A stretch of DNA of 63,198 bases. Source: an uncultured Tenacibaculum sp. Lineage in GTDB: Bacteria > Bacteroidota > Bacteroidia > Flavobacteriales > Flavobacteriaceae. The first letter of the stretch is position 1. Every line of letters starts with the position of its first letter. The stretch spans positions 1-63,198 of the forward strand of contig NZ_CANNBW010000027.1 in the NCBI RefSeq assembly GCF_947502995.1. Reading direction: 5' to 3'. The notes below the pieces were generated by a model. That model was not told the DNA's origin and ran no database searches. It saw nothing but the letters and a program-made list of their open reading frames with translations. The position numbers and the translations under genes were made by a program. This document shows, in pieces, positions 1 to 8,469 of the stretch.

Positions 1-34
1 GAGTTCGCTTTTTCTTGGATTCATTGTTATTCAT
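1..34 (-). CDS. transposase N-terminus (partial, runs off window)
   Basis: Eleven codons, starting at ATG 34-32, read MNNNESKKKRT and leave the window. The sequence is basic, as expected for the N-terminus of a DNA-binding transposase subunit. The copy at the right edge reads MNNTVPKKKR, so the two elements are related but not identical. The family is not decidable from this fragment. Confidence 0.45.
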   Translation of the reverse strand, partial: MNNNESKKKRT

Positions 35-76
35 AAAATAAGTCTAAATTGTGTAAACTTATTTCAGGACGGGACA
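1..76 (-). mobile_element. IS element terminus, left window edge (partial)
   Basis: Read on the minus strand, this begins TGTCCCGTCCTGAAATAAG and runs into an ATG at 34-32. Positions 76-4 match 63126-63198 in inverted orientation with 3 mismatches over 73 bp. A duplicated terminus followed at once by a reading frame is what an insertion-sequence end looks like. The start of the encoded protein (MNNNESKKKRT) would suit an IS3-type OrfA, but too little is present to assign a family. The other IS end lies outside the window, so no target duplication can be seen. Confidence 0.75.
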
Positions 77-84
77 TCATAAAT

Positions 85-117
85 AAAAAAGCCTCATAGA
101 ATACTATGAGGCTTTTT
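85..117 (-). terminator. rho-independent terminator after lolA-like gene
   Basis: Stem GCCTCATAG (91-99), loop AATA, stem CTATGAGGC (104-112), with T-runs on both strands. It probably ends the ftsK/lolA-like transcript and insulates it from the IS. Confidence 0.85.
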
Positions 118-135
118 ACTATTTTATTTTTAAGG

Positions 136-789
136 TTAATCTATTAAATAACCTAATTTTTCATATTTCGCTTTGTCAAAAGAAAATAAATTCTCCGAAA
201 TAGCTTGGTTACTTTTAAATTTAGTAATTGTAAAAGTAGTTTCAGCTCCATTAGAACCTATTTGGATTAATTTATAGATGTGCTTCGTTTTAGCATCTAT
301 TCCTAATCTAACTTTTATAATATCAGAATTACTATCAATAGGAGTTAAATCTACATACTGAACTTTTCGTCCTTTATTGTTTTTTAAGTCTCCCATTTCA
401 TAATTATAACCTTCCTTATAAAAAGTTAATAATTTTGAAGGGTAAATAAATCCATCTTCTTCCTCTAAATCACCATCAGTAATAGTAACCTCTTTTTCAT
501 CAGCGTTAATTACAACTAAACGCTTTCCGTTGAAAACAAAATTATTCCCTAAATAGTTTAAATTATATTTTTCACCAGCTAAAGTAATGTTTCCACGAAT
601 AGGTGGATCGTTTGTAATTCCTGCTTCTTTATTAACTAGGGTAGAAGTAAAGCCTATATTCATATTTTTATAAGCTCCCATTTTAGTAGAAACTTCATCT
701 AAAAGATTCTTTGCCTTTTCAGATGTGTTTTGTGCCATTACATTTAGTGAAAGACATAGTCCTAATATAAATATTCCTAATTTTTTCAT
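136..789 (-). CDS. LolA-like outer-membrane lipoprotein carrier protein
   Basis: Periplasmic chaperone of the LolA fold, a family that shuttles lipoproteins from the inner to the outer membrane. A Sec signal peptide (MKKLGIFILGLCLSLNVMAQ) is followed by a beta-rich domain of about 195 residues, including the typical LLDEVSTKMGAYKNM start and a C-terminal IDAKTKHIYKLIQI strand. The start is taken at ATG 789; an in-frame TTG at 810 would only add seven residues ahead of a complete signal peptide. It lies directly downstream of ftsK on the same strand, a common flavobacterial arrangement. The family call comes from overall pattern, since LolA sequences are poorly conserved. Confidence 0.8.
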   Translation of the reverse strand: MKKLGIFILGLCLSLNVMAQNTSEKAKNLLDEVSTKMGAYKNMNIGFTSTLVNKEAGITNDPPIRGNITLAGEKYNLNYLGNNFVFNGKRLVVINADEKEVTITDGDLEEEDGFIYPSKLLTFYKEGYNYEMGDLKNNKGRKVQYVDLTPIDSNSDIIKVRLGIDAKTKHIYKLIQIGSNGAETTFTITKFKSNQAISENLFSFDKAKYEKLGYLID

Positions 790-812
790 ATTGATCTTAA
801 AATTATTCAAAA

Positions 813-3284
813 TTAAATATTTTTTTCGTTTTCTAATAACTGTTCTAGAGCAATTAAATCTGGAACTAAAACTTGTCGAGCTTTACTACCTTCAAAAGGA
901 CCAACAATACCAGCTGCTTCTAACTGGTCTATTAATCTTCCCGCTCTATTATAACCGAGTTTCAGCTTTCTTTGCAATAATGATGCCGAACCTTGTTGTG
1001 CAGTTACAATAACTTCAGCTGCATCTTTAAACAGTTTATCTCTATCTGCAATATTATTATCAATAGTTGTGCCAGCTTCCTCACCAACATACTCTGGTAA
1101 TAGATGTGCTTCAGGGTAAGCACGTTGCGATCCAATAAAATCTGTTATTTTTTCTACTTCAGGAGTATCAACAAAGGCACATTGTATACGAGTAATGTCA
1201 TTTCCACCAGAATAAAGCATATCTCCACGACCAATTAATTGATCTGCTCCAGGTGCATCTAAGATAGTTCTACTATCAATTTTAGAAGTTACTCTAAAAG
1301 CAATTCTAGAAGGGAAGTTTGCTTTAATAATACCTGTAATTACGTTTACAGATGGACGCTGAGTTGCTACAATTAAATGGATTCCAATTGCTCTGGCTAA
1401 CTGAGCTAAACGAGCAATAGGAGTTTCTACTTCTTTACCTGCCGTCATAATCAAATCAGCAAATTCATCAATGACTAACACAATGTAAGGTAAAAACTGG
1501 TGTCCGTTTTCTGGATTTAATTTACGAGCTCTAAACTTAGTGTTGTATTCTTTAATGTTACGAACCATTGCATTTTTCAATAAATCGTAACGATTATCCA
1601 TTTCTATACAAAGAGAATTCAAAGTATTTACAACTTTAGATGTATCTGTAATAATTGCTTCTTCTGCATCTGGAAGCTTAGCTAAATAATGACGCTCTAT
1701 CTTGTTAAATAAAGTAAGTTCCACCTTTTTAGGATCTACAAGAACGAATTTAACTTCCGCAGGATGTTTTCTATATAATAATGAAGTTAGTATTGCATTT
1801 AATCCAACAGATTTACCCTGACCGGTTGCTCCTGCCATAAGTAAGTGAGGCATTTTAGCTAAATCTACAACTAAAGTTTCGTTAGAAATTGTTTTACCTA
1901 ATGCAAGAGGTAATTCCATTTGGCTTTCTTGAAACTTTTTAGAAGTAATTACAGAATGCATCGATACAATTGTGGCCTTTTTATTAGGAACTTCTATACC
2001 AATAGTTCCTTTTCCTGGAATCGGAGCAATAATACGGATTCCTAAAGCAGAAAGAGATAAAGCGATATCATCTTCTAGGTTTTTAATTTTTGAAATACGA
2101 ACTCCAGCCTCCGGTACAATTTCATATAAAGTAATTGTAGGTCCAACTGTTGCCTTTATTTGTGCAATTCCAATTTTATAATTCTTTAATGTTTCTACAA
2201 TCTGATTTTTATTAGCTTCTAATTCTTCAGGATCGATAGAAATAATTTCGTTGTATTCTTTTAATAAGTTAAAAGTAGGAAAGCGATATTGACCTAACTC
2301 TAAAGTAGGATCAAATTCACCAAAATCTTGAACTAACTGATCAGATAAATTTTCGGTTACACTTTTTTCTTCTTCTACTTTTTCTATAGCTATTTCTACT
2401 TCATTGTTTGAATCAGAAATTATAGTTTCACTTCCATCTTTAGATGTTGGAGTAGGAGTATTTATTTCTAAATTTAAGTTATCTTCTTTTTTCTTTTCAA
2501 TTGTGGAATGATTTCCAATGGTAGGTTGTAAGTTGTCTACTGAAAGTTCAAAGTCAGATTTATTTTCATTTGTTTTTGTTTCTTCTGTAGGTTTTTCTGC
2601 TTCTTTTGTAGAAGAAGGATTAGTATCTTGAATAGCTTCAACAGCATTATCAACTACAGTATCATTTGCTTTTTCATGTTTTTTCATTTTTTCACTAATC
2701 ATTTCAGGAGTCATTCTAAATCGAACAACTATATATGAAAGAAGAAAAAACATAAGTACTATCGCTAGACCTGTTTTACCAATAAATGTTTGTAAATATT
2801 CATTTAACTCGTAACCAACCGTTCCAGATAACAAAGCTAATTTCTTTTCTACAAAACCTAAAGCAACAGAAACCCATAACATATTAAATAATCCCCAATT
2901 CCACCTGGCAACCATACTTTTTAATCGAGTTTGTAGTAAAAAGCTAATTCCTGTTAAAAGAATTAGAAATGGAAGAATAAAAGCAGCTAATCCAAAACCG
3001 TTGTAAACTAATACATGACTTAGACTAGAACCTATTTTTCCTAATAAGTTTTTAGCTTTTAGTTGTTTATTACCGAATTCGGTTAAAATACTTTGATCAT
3101 ATTCCCAAGAAAAGAAAAATGAAATAAAAGCAACACATAAAAAAATGGCAAAAAGCACTAGAAAAACGCCTAAAATCGTTTGTGTTTGCCTGTTTTTAAA
3201 GAATTCGTTAGCTTGTTTAAAGAAAGAAGGTTTAGTAGGCTTCTCTACTTTTTTTGTTTTTTTTGAAACTGTTTTTTTTGCCAT
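813..3284 (-). CDS. ftsK: DNA translocase FtsK/SpoIIIE
   Basis: Septal DNA pump that moves chromosome termini through the closing division site and supports XerCD dimer resolution. The N-terminus (about residues 30-195) holds four membrane helices. A low-complexity acidic Glu/Thr/Ser linker (about 200-320) follows. The motor domain has a Walker A, GATGQGKSVGLN, near residue 485, and a Walker B-like VLVIDEFADL. A C-terminal winged-helix gamma domain (about 750-820, SLLQRKLKLGYNRAGRLIDQLE) reads polar DNA motifs. At 823 residues it is a typical Bacteroidota FtsK. Its stop lies 23 bp before the lolA-like start, suggesting co-transcription. Confidence 0.96.
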   Translation of the reverse strand: MAKKTVSKKTKKVEKPTKPSFFKQANEFFKNRQTQTILGVFLVLFAIFLCVAFISFFFSWEYDQSILTEFGNKQLKAKNLLGKIGSSLSHVLVYNGFGLAAFILPFLILLTGISFLLQTRLKSMVARWNWGLFNMLWVSVALGFVEKKLALLSGTVGYELNEYLQTFIGKTGLAIVLMFFLLSYIVVRFRMTPEMISEKMKKHEKANDTVVDNAVEAIQDTNPSSTKEAEKPTEETKTNENKSDFELSVDNLQPTIGNHSTIEKKKEDNLNLEINTPTPTSKDGSETIISDSNNEVEIAIEKVEEEKSVTENLSDQLVQDFGEFDPTLELGQYRFPTFNLLKEYNEIISIDPEELEANKNQIVETLKNYKIGIAQIKATVGPTITLYEIVPEAGVRISKIKNLEDDIALSLSALGIRIIAPIPGKGTIGIEVPNKKATIVSMHSVITSKKFQESQMELPLALGKTISNETLVVDLAKMPHLLMAGATGQGKSVGLNAILTSLLYRKHPAEVKFVLVDPKKVELTLFNKIERHYLAKLPDAEEAIITDTSKVVNTLNSLCIEMDNRYDLLKNAMVRNIKEYNTKFRARKLNPENGHQFLPYIVLVIDEFADLIMTAGKEVETPIARLAQLARAIGIHLIVATQRPSVNVITGIIKANFPSRIAFRVTSKIDSRTILDAPGADQLIGRGDMLYSGGNDITRIQCAFVDTPEVEKITDFIGSQRAYPEAHLLPEYVGEEAGTTIDNNIADRDKLFKDAAEVIVTAQQGSASLLQRKLKLGYNRAGRLIDQLEAAGIVGPFEGSKARQVLVPDLIALEQLLENEKNI

Positions 3285-3321
3285 TAACTAGTAAAAATTT
3301 CGACCTGTAAATATAGAAATA

Positions 3322-3708
3322 TTACAAGAATAAGCTTGTAATTTTTGGAATGTATATAATACAACCCACAATTATAGAAATTATTGCCGCAAAACCAGCA
3401 GCACCTGCAGCAACATCTTTTATAATTCCTATTTTGTTATTAAACTCAGGATGAATAAAATCGGCAACTTTTTCAACAGCTGTATTTAATGCTTCAGCAA
3501 CCAATACTAAACCAGAAACGGTAAGTTGAATCATCCATTCTGTAGCTGAAATATTAAAAACAAAACCTAATACAACAGCAAAAAGCCCAATAATAAATTG
3601 GGCTTTGATACTATCTTCGGTTGTTGTTAGTATTCTCATGCCTTTAAAAGCATAACTAACACCTTTTATTCGCCGCTTTATGAATCCATCTTTAGATGAT
3701 GTTTCCAT
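3322..3708 (-). CDS. diacylglycerol kinase family membrane protein
   Basis: Small integral-membrane lipid kinase of the DgkA/undecaprenol-kinase family, which phosphorylates diacylglycerol or undecaprenol in the inner membrane. The 128 residues contain three hydrophobic helices and the family signature AEALNTAVEKVADF, whose Glu and Asn are catalytic, followed by IKDVAAGAAGFA. The start codon overlaps the tpx stop as TAATG, implying translational coupling with the upstream peroxidase gene. Substrate (DAG or undecaprenol) cannot be told from sequence. Confidence 0.9.
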   Translation of the reverse strand: METSSKDGFIKRRIKGVSYAFKGMRILTTTEDSIKAQFIIGLFAVVLGFVFNISATEWMIQLTVSGLVLVAEALNTAVEKVADFIHPEFNNKIGIIKDVAAGAAGFAAIISIIVGCIIYIPKITSLFL

Positions 3709-4205
3709 TATAATGCTTTTAAAGCTTCAGAATAATTTGGCTCATCAACAATCTCAGAAACTTGTTCAGTATAGGTTACTTCTCCGTTTTCGTTAATAAC
3801 AACAATACAACGAGAGTGTAAACCATTTAAAGGTCCGTTTGTAAACTCTAAACCATAATTTTTACCAAAATCACCATTTACATAATCAGAAAGCATTTCT
3901 ACGTTTTCTATACCTTCGGCACCGCAAAAACGACTCTGAGCAAAAGGTAAATCTCTTGAAATACATAACACTTTTGTGTTTTCTAACTGAGAAGCTTCTT
4001 TATTAAAGTTTCTCACAGAAGTAGCACAAGTTCCTGTATCTACACTAGGAAAAATGTTTAATACTAATTTTTGACCTGCATAATCTTCTAAAGATTTTAC
4101 AGATAAATCACCGCCAACTAATTTAAAGTTAGGAGCTTTAGAATTTACTTCTGGTAAGTTTCCATTAGTTTGTATTTCGTTTCCTTTAAGCGTTACTGTA
4201 GCCAT
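3708..4205 (-). CDS. tpx: thiol peroxidase Tpx
   Basis: Atypical 2-Cys peroxiredoxin reducing lipid and hydrogen peroxides with electrons from thioredoxin. Peroxidatic Cys60 lies in the diagnostic FPSVDTGTC motif and the resolving cysteine is Cys94 (SRFCGAEG). The length of 165 residues is standard for Tpx. A promoter box TATTTTTG lies at 4236-4229 on the minus strand, 24 bp ahead of the ATG. It heads a two-gene unit with the dgkA-like gene (TAATG overlap) and is divergent from the MATE exporter. Confidence 0.95.
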   Translation of the reverse strand: MATVTLKGNEIQTNGNLPEVNSKAPNFKLVGGDLSVKSLEDYAGQKLVLNIFPSVDTGTCATSVRNFNKEASQLENTKVLCISRDLPFAQSRFCGAEGIENVEMLSDYVNGDFGKNYGLEFTNGPLNGLHSRCIVVINENGEVTYTEQVSEIVDEPNYSEALKAL

Positions 4206-4228
4206 TTGTTTTTTGTTTTTATTCCTAT

Positions 4229-4236
4229 CAAAAATA
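4229..4236 (-). promoter_or_regulatory. Bacteroidota -7 box of tpx
   Basis: TATTTTTG fits the TAnnTTTG -7 consensus of Bacteroidota promoters, 24 bp upstream of the tpx ATG. A weaker divergent match, TATCTTCG (4259-4266, plus strand), precedes the MATE gene. Confidence 0.55.
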
Positions 4237-4295
4237 ACTAAAATCTATCAATTTGAAGTATCTTCGCGTACTTATTCAAAAGAAAGATTTATTTG

Positions 4296-5684
4296 GTGAA
4301 TTTAGCAAAATATACATCTGAATTTAAATATAATTGGCAATTGGCTGCTCCTGTAATGTTAGGAATGTTAGGACACACTTTTGTGAGTTTTATCGATAAC
4401 ATTATGGTTGGACAATTAGGAACAGCTGAATTAGCAGCAGTTTCTTTAGGAAATAGCTTTATGTTTATTGCGATGTCTTTAGGAATTGGTTTTTCTACAG
4501 CAATTACACCACTAATTGCTGAAGCTGATGCTGCTGAAAATTTTGATAAAGCTAAAGCTACATTTAAGCATGGACTATTTTTGTGTACAACTCTTGGGAT
4601 TTTAATGTTTTTAATGGTTTTTTTCTCTAAACCATTATTATACTTAATGAAACAACCTAATGAAGTTGTTGAGTTAGCGATTCCTTATTTGAATTTAGTA
4701 GCGTTTTCTTTAATTCCCCTAATTGTTTTTCAGGCATTTAAACAGTTTAGTGATGGAATGTCTATGACACGCTATCCAATGTATGCAACAATTATTGCGA
4801 ATGTTGCTAACGTAATATTAAATTACTTGTTAATTTTTGGGAAATTTGGTTTTCCCGAAATGGGAATTGTTGGTGCTGCTTATGGGACTTTATTATCTCG
4901 TTTTGTTATGGTCTTGTATTTATGGTGGTTATTAACTCAAAAAGAGCGAACAAAACGATTGGTAACCAACATAAAATTCTTTGTGTTAGATAAATTAATG
5001 TTGAAAAAGATAATTAGTTTGGGGGCGCCAAGTGCAATGCAAATGTTTTTTGAAGTAGCTATTTTCACCGCTGCTATTTGGTTAAGTGGATTGTTGGGTA
5101 AAAACCCGCAAGCAGCAAATCAAATTGCTTTAAATTTATCATCTATGACATTTATGGTGGCAATGGGATTAAGTGTTGCTGCAATGATACGAGTTGGTAA
5201 TCAGAAAGGATTGCAAAATTATATTGAGTTAAGAAGAATTGCTTTTTCAATTTTCTTTTTAGGTGTAATTTTAGCTGTCGGATTTGCAATTATCTTTTTC
5301 TCTTTTCATAAAATTTTACCAAATGTATATGTCGATTTAAATGATGCTCAGAATTATACAGATAATATGGAAGTAATTAAAATAGCTTCTACGTTATTAA
5401 TTGCGGCTGCATTTTTTCAAATAAGTGATAGTATTCAAGTAATGGTTTTAGGAGCACTAAGAGGTTTGCAAGATGTTGCTATACCTACACTAATTACTTT
5501 CATTGCATATTGGTTAATTGGTTTTCCTGTAAGTTATTTTTTAGGAAAAGAGGAGATGTATGGGAGTTTTGGAATTTGGCTTGGACTATTAGCTGGATTA
5601 ACTTCTGCTTCAATATTATTATTTTTACGCTTTAATTATCTAACTCAAAAATTGATACAAACAAAACATAATGAACTTACCTAA
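4296..5684 (+). CDS. MATE family efflux transporter
   Basis: Inner-membrane multidrug/toxin exporter of the MATE (NorM-like) family, driven by Na+ or H+. About 12 hydrophobic helices are visible, with the family opening PVMLGMLGHTFVSFIDNIMVGQLGTAELAA and the repeat-two counterpart GAPSAMQMFFEVAIFTAAIWLSG. The length of about 462 residues is normal. The start is GTG 4296, or the adjacent in-frame TTG 4293. Its 3' end overlaps the small acidic gene by 14 bp, so the two are probably co-expressed. The exported substrate is unknown. Confidence 0.92.
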   Translation: MNLAKYTSEFKYNWQLAAPVMLGMLGHTFVSFIDNIMVGQLGTAELAAVSLGNSFMFIAMSLGIGFSTAITPLIAEADAAENFDKAKATFKHGLFLCTTLGILMFLMVFFSKPLLYLMKQPNEVVELAIPYLNLVAFSLIPLIVFQAFKQFSDGMSMTRYPMYATIIANVANVILNYLLIFGKFGFPEMGIVGAAYGTLLSRFVMVLYLWWLLTQKERTKRLVTNIKFFVLDKLMLKKIISLGAPSAMQMFFEVAIFTAAIWLSGLLGKNPQAANQIALNLSSMTFMVAMGLSVAAMIRVGNQKGLQNYIELRRIAFSIFFLGVILAVGFAIIFFSFHKILPNVYVDLNDAQNYTDNMEVIKIASTLLIAAAFFQISDSIQVMVLGALRGLQDVAIPTLITFIAYWLIGFPVSYFLGKEEMYGSFGIWLGLLAGLTSASILLFLRFNYLTQKLIQTKHNELT

Positions 5685-5895
5685 ATTTTTATTAGCAGAT
5701 AATAGTGATTTCGAAGAAGATATTTTTGTTTTACACACAGAATATCCAAGATTCTTAATCAATTTAAAAGATGATTCTGTAGAATGGTTTGAAGATATTT
5801 GTGATGAAAATGAGCAAGAATTAGCAAACGAGCTTGAAGGCTTAATTGAGCAAGCAGGGGCATTTTACGATCAAGAAATGAAACAATACGAATAG
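5671..5895 (+). CDS. small acidic conserved hypothetical protein
   Basis: A 74-residue soluble, strongly acidic protein (many Asp/Glu; DEQEMKQYE-like tail) with no signal peptide or membrane segment. I recognise no catalytic motif. It begins 14 bp inside the end of the MATE gene in another frame and is followed by a terminator, so it is the last gene of that unit. The tight coupling supports it being real. It resembles small flavobacterial hypothetical proteins found after this transporter, but no function can be given. Confidence 0.75.
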   Translation: MNLPKFLLADNSDFEEDIFVLHTEYPRFLINLKDDSVEWFEDICDENEQELANELEGLIEQAGAFYDQEMKQYE

Positions 5896-5929
5896 AAAAA
5901 AGATTAGGCCAAAAGTCTAACCTTTTTTT
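5896..5929 (+). terminator. terminator after MATE operon
   Basis: AAAAAAG-A-TTAG (5896-5907) pairs with CTAA-C-CTTTTTT (5917-5928), with one A/C mismatch and a T-run directly after the stop codon. Confidence 0.65.
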
Positions 5930-6045
5930 ATTCATTTTTGATTTCAGGTAGTTTTATTAACCAACAATTATAATCTTACATGTTAATTTAGGATGATTTC
6001 TATTGTATTTTAACTTGATTAAATATTGACTAGAGTTAATATAAT

Positions 6046-6195
6046 TTACAAAGCCTTATATCTAAATCTAAGTTAATAATTGTGAAGCTAATAATAAATA
6101 AAGAAGAAAGTATACTAAGTACTTCAGAATTATCTGCAGGTATTTATTTTATTACTCTTGACTAAACACAAACACATAAGTTAATAGTGAAGTAG
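6046..6195 (+). pseudogene. decayed C-terminal tail of a type IX secretion (T9SS) cargo protein
   Basis: The only intergenic stretch over 300 bp (5896-6225) holds a recognisable remnant. In one frame from 6118 it reads STSELSAGIYFITLD, then a stop (TAA 6163), then TQTHKLIVK and a second stop at 6193. This is the ending of the T9SS type-A sorting domain (LSxGIYFIxL... KLIVK). One A-to-T change (AAA to TAA) explains the internal stop. Upstream, in the same frame, the reading breaks at 6034-6039. No start or passenger domain remains, so it is the end of a lost secreted protein. The rest of the gap shows nothing else. Confidence 0.7.
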
Positions 6196-6225
6196 TAATT
6201 TATTTATTACAAAAGAAAGACTGGT

Positions 6226-7290
6226 TTAAATTTTTAAATCAGTTTTTGTTATTTGTTGAACTATTTCAATTGCTCTTCTTATTGCTCCTTCCATATATCC
6301 ACCATAAACTTTTGAAGTTTCTGTACCAGAAACATAAAACTTACCATCCATAAAAGCATTTTGATATACTTCATGTCCATTATTTTGATGCGGAAAAATA
6401 AATTGATTATCATGAATACAAGTAAGCTTTTCTTTTTTCCATATTTTCTCATCGTAAACTAAATAATTGTTTACTTGTTCACCAAAAAACTTTTTTAATT
6501 GTAGAATAACTTTAGCTTCTCGTTGTTCTTTAGTTAGCTCAGCTAACGCACCATTTAAAAATCCCATTAGCGCAAAACCATTTTCTTGTACAGTACAATG
6601 ATCGTATAATTCGGTAAAAGGACCAACATTGCTAAAACCAACACCAGAAAGTCCGTTTTTTCTCCAGAAAGGAGTATCAAATACAACAGCAAATTTTATT
6701 GAATCTTTCATCCAAGTATGTGTTTGATTTGCTATAGTAATTACCTCTTTAGGTAATTCAGGAGAAAAAGTAATAGATTGCATTAATAATCTTGGAGGAA
6801 CAGTAGAAATTACATAATCAACTTCATCTGTTTTATTTTTTGATGTAACTGTTAATTGGTTTTCAAACTGATTTATGTGTGTAACTTTTTCATTAAGATG
6901 AATATTTTTTCTTCCAATTTTAAAAGCTAATTTTTCAATAATAGTATGCGTACCATCTACAATTCTATAACTTATTTCTTGATTGGGAGGTAGGTTAAAT
7001 CTTTGTGTAGGATGAGCACTCATGGCTTCAAATAAAGCATCACCATCCATTTTCTGTTTAAAAAGTTGAATGCCTAATTCCTTACATAATTGAATTAATG
7101 CTGTGTTATATTTCCATAACCAAGTTGCGCCTAATTCAATATTGGCATTGTTTGTTTTCTTCGTGTAAATTCTTCCACCTAATCTTGTATTAGCTTCTAA
7201 AATTTTTACTGAAAACCCCTCTTTTTGTAATAAATAGGCAGTTGTTAAGCCAGATAATCCAGCACCAAGAATAACGATGTTTTTTTCCAT
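6226..7290 (-). CDS. FAD-dependent amine oxidase (flavin monoamine oxidase family)
   Basis: Flavoprotein oxidoreductase. The N-terminus shows the dinucleotide-binding motif GAGLSGLTTAYLLQ with the following acidic LEAN and the GGRI(Y) motif of the amine-oxidase family. A C-terminal FAD-contact segment reads FYVSGTETSKVYGGYMEGAI. At 354 residues it is shorter than typical monoamine oxidases (about 450), but both ends of the fold are present, so it is a compact member and not obviously truncated. A strong terminator (7298-7334) separates it from the SDR/AhpD operon upstream. The substrate is unknown. Confidence 0.87.
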   Translation of the reverse strand: MEKNIVILGAGLSGLTTAYLLQKEGFSVKILEANTRLGGRIYTKKTNNANIELGATWLWKYNTALIQLCKELGIQLFKQKMDGDALFEAMSAHPTQRFNLPPNQEISYRIVDGTHTIIEKLAFKIGRKNIHLNEKVTHINQFENQLTVTSKNKTDEVDYVISTVPPRLLMQSITFSPELPKEVITIANQTHTWMKDSIKFAVVFDTPFWRKNGLSGVGFSNVGPFTELYDHCTVQENGFALMGFLNGALAELTKEQREAKVILQLKKFFGEQVNNYLVYDEKIWKKEKLTCIHDNQFIFPHQNNGHEVYQNAFMDGKFYVSGTETSKVYGGYMEGAIRRAIEIVQQITKTDLKI

Positions 7291-7297
7291 GAACCTA

Positions 7298-7334
7298 TAA
7301 AAAAAGGTTAAGCTAATAAATTTAGCTTAACCTT
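7298..7334 (-). terminator. terminator between AhpD-like gene and amine oxidase
   Basis: A perfect 13-bp stem (7304-7316 with 7322-7334, AAGGTTAAGCTAA) with a 5-nt loop and, on the minus strand, a run of T. It should stop most transcripts leaving the SDR/AhpD-like operon before the amine oxidase gene. Confidence 0.85.
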
Positions 7335-7340
7335 AAAAAA

Positions 7341-7649
7341 TTAATCTATTGTATGTGTACCGTGAGTAACAGCCGCACCTGCTCTTAATGCAGCAGCGAC
7401 AAAAGTTACTTCAGCAATTTCCTCTTGAGTTGCACCAGCTTTTTTAGCTTTTTCTCTGTGGATTTCTAAGCAATAGACACACTGTGTTGTCAATGCTACA
7501 CCTAAAGCTATTAATTCTTTATACTTTGCTGGAATTGCTCCATCTTCCATGGCTACTTTATCAAACTGTTGAAAAGCTTCCATTGATTTTGGAGATTTTT
7601 TTCCTAAACTTCCTAGTTTTGAAAAAAGTTCTTTTATCGTTAAATGCAT
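7341..7649 (-). CDS. carboxymuconolactone decarboxylase/AhpD-like protein
   Basis: Small helical AhpD-fold protein of about 102 residues. It keeps the redox core of AhpD: Glu45 (KELIALG), then Cys57-x2-Cys60-x3-His64 (CVYCLEIH), arguing for alkylhydroperoxidase-type disulfide chemistry and against lactone decarboxylation. The start is taken at ATG 7649; an in-frame TTG at 7676 would overlap the SDR gene. It is 10 bp downstream of the SDR gene in what looks like one operon under the TetR regulator. It may detoxify a peroxide or electrophile arising from the SDR substrate, but this is inference. Confidence 0.85.
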   Translation of the reverse strand: MHLTIKELFSKLGSLGKKSPKSMEAFQQFDKVAMEDGAIPAKYKELIALGVALTTQCVYCLEIHREKAKKAGATQEEIAEVTFVAAALRAGAAVTHGTHTID

Positions 7650-7659
7650 TTTTTTAATA

Positions 7660-8406
7660 TTAGTTTCTACCTGCAATTACACCACCATCAACATCCCAAA
7701 CAGCACCAGTAACCCAAGAAGATTTATCTGATAATAAAAATGTAATACTGTTAGCAACATCATCTGCTAATCCATTTCTTCCAATCGGGTGAAAAGCATT
7801 AAATCCTTCTAAAGCTTCATCTGCTGCATCTTTACTACCAAAAACTCCATGATAAACAGGTGTTTGTACAACGGCAGGAGAAACCGCATTTACTCTAATT
7901 TTATGATCAGCTAATTCCATAGCTAAGTGTTGAGTTAAAGAATGTAAACCAGCTTTTTGCATTGAATAAGCAGAAGAAGGTGTAGCTTTTACTGCTTGTT
8001 TAGCCCACATTGAACCAACATTAACAATAGATCCACCATTAGTTTCTTTCATTTTTTTAGCTGCTGCTTGTGTAATGAAAAAGAATCCTCTGTTTAAGTC
8101 TAAATAAGAATCATAATCTGCTACAGTATGGTCTAAGAAAGGTTTAGGTCCAAAAATACCTGAAGCGTTTACTAAGTAATCCACATTGTCTAATCCACCA
8201 ATAGTATCGATTAAATTAGATACTTCATCTTTGTTTGTAATGTCGATTTTATGTTTTACTAAGTTTTCTTGATTACCTACTTTATCAATACTTCTACCTA
8301 CGATATGAACAGTTGCACCTTCGTTTAAAAGTTGTTGTGTAGTTGCATAACCAATTCCACTTGTACCACCTACTACGATAGCTACTTTCTTGTTAAAATT
8401 TCCCAT
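7660..8406 (-). CDS. SDR family oxidoreductase
   Basis: Classical short-chain dehydrogenase/reductase of 248 residues. The cofactor motif is GGTSGIGYA near the N-terminus, with NASG as the structural NAG-type motif. Catalytic Ser lies in IVNVGSMW, and Tyr/Lys in SAYSMQK. The GG replaces the usual TG at the start of the glycine motif. It is the first gene after the TetR regulator gene. A palindromic operator (8438-8451), nearly the same as the one ahead of tetR, lies in its upstream region, so it is a likely TetR target together with the AhpD-like gene. Substrate unknown. Confidence 0.92.
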   Translation of the reverse strand: MGNFNKKVAIVVGGTSGIGYATTQQLLNEGATVHIVGRSIDKVGNQENLVKHKIDITNKDEVSNLIDTIGGLDNVDYLVNASGIFGPKPFLDHTVADYDSYLDLNRGFFFITQAAAKKMKETNGGSIVNVGSMWAKQAVKATPSSAYSMQKAGLHSLTQHLAMELADHKIRVNAVSPAVVQTPVYHGVFGSKDAADEALEGFNAFHPIGRNGLADDVANSITFLLSDKSSWVTGAVWDVDGGVIAGRN

Positions 8407-8437
8407 TTTATTTAATTTTAAATATTTATTAATGAAC

Positions 8438-8451
8438 AGACAGGTCTGTCT
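8438..8451. promoter_or_regulatory. TetR-type operator upstream of SDR operon
   Basis: The perfect palindrome AGACAGGTCTGTCT was confirmed by reading both strands? It reads AGACA-GGTC-TGTCT, symmetric in both arms but not at the central GGTC. It differs by one base from the core of the operator ahead of the tetR gene (9048-9063). It sits 32 bp upstream of the SDR start codon, between SDR and tetR. Confidence 0.75.
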
Positions 8452-8469
8452 TTTTTATTGTAAAATTTT

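Noticed and set aside
6226..7290. Truncated amine oxidase pseudogene
   Set aside because: Shorter than usual, but both the N-terminal FAD motif and the C-terminal FAD-contact segment are intact and the frame is open.
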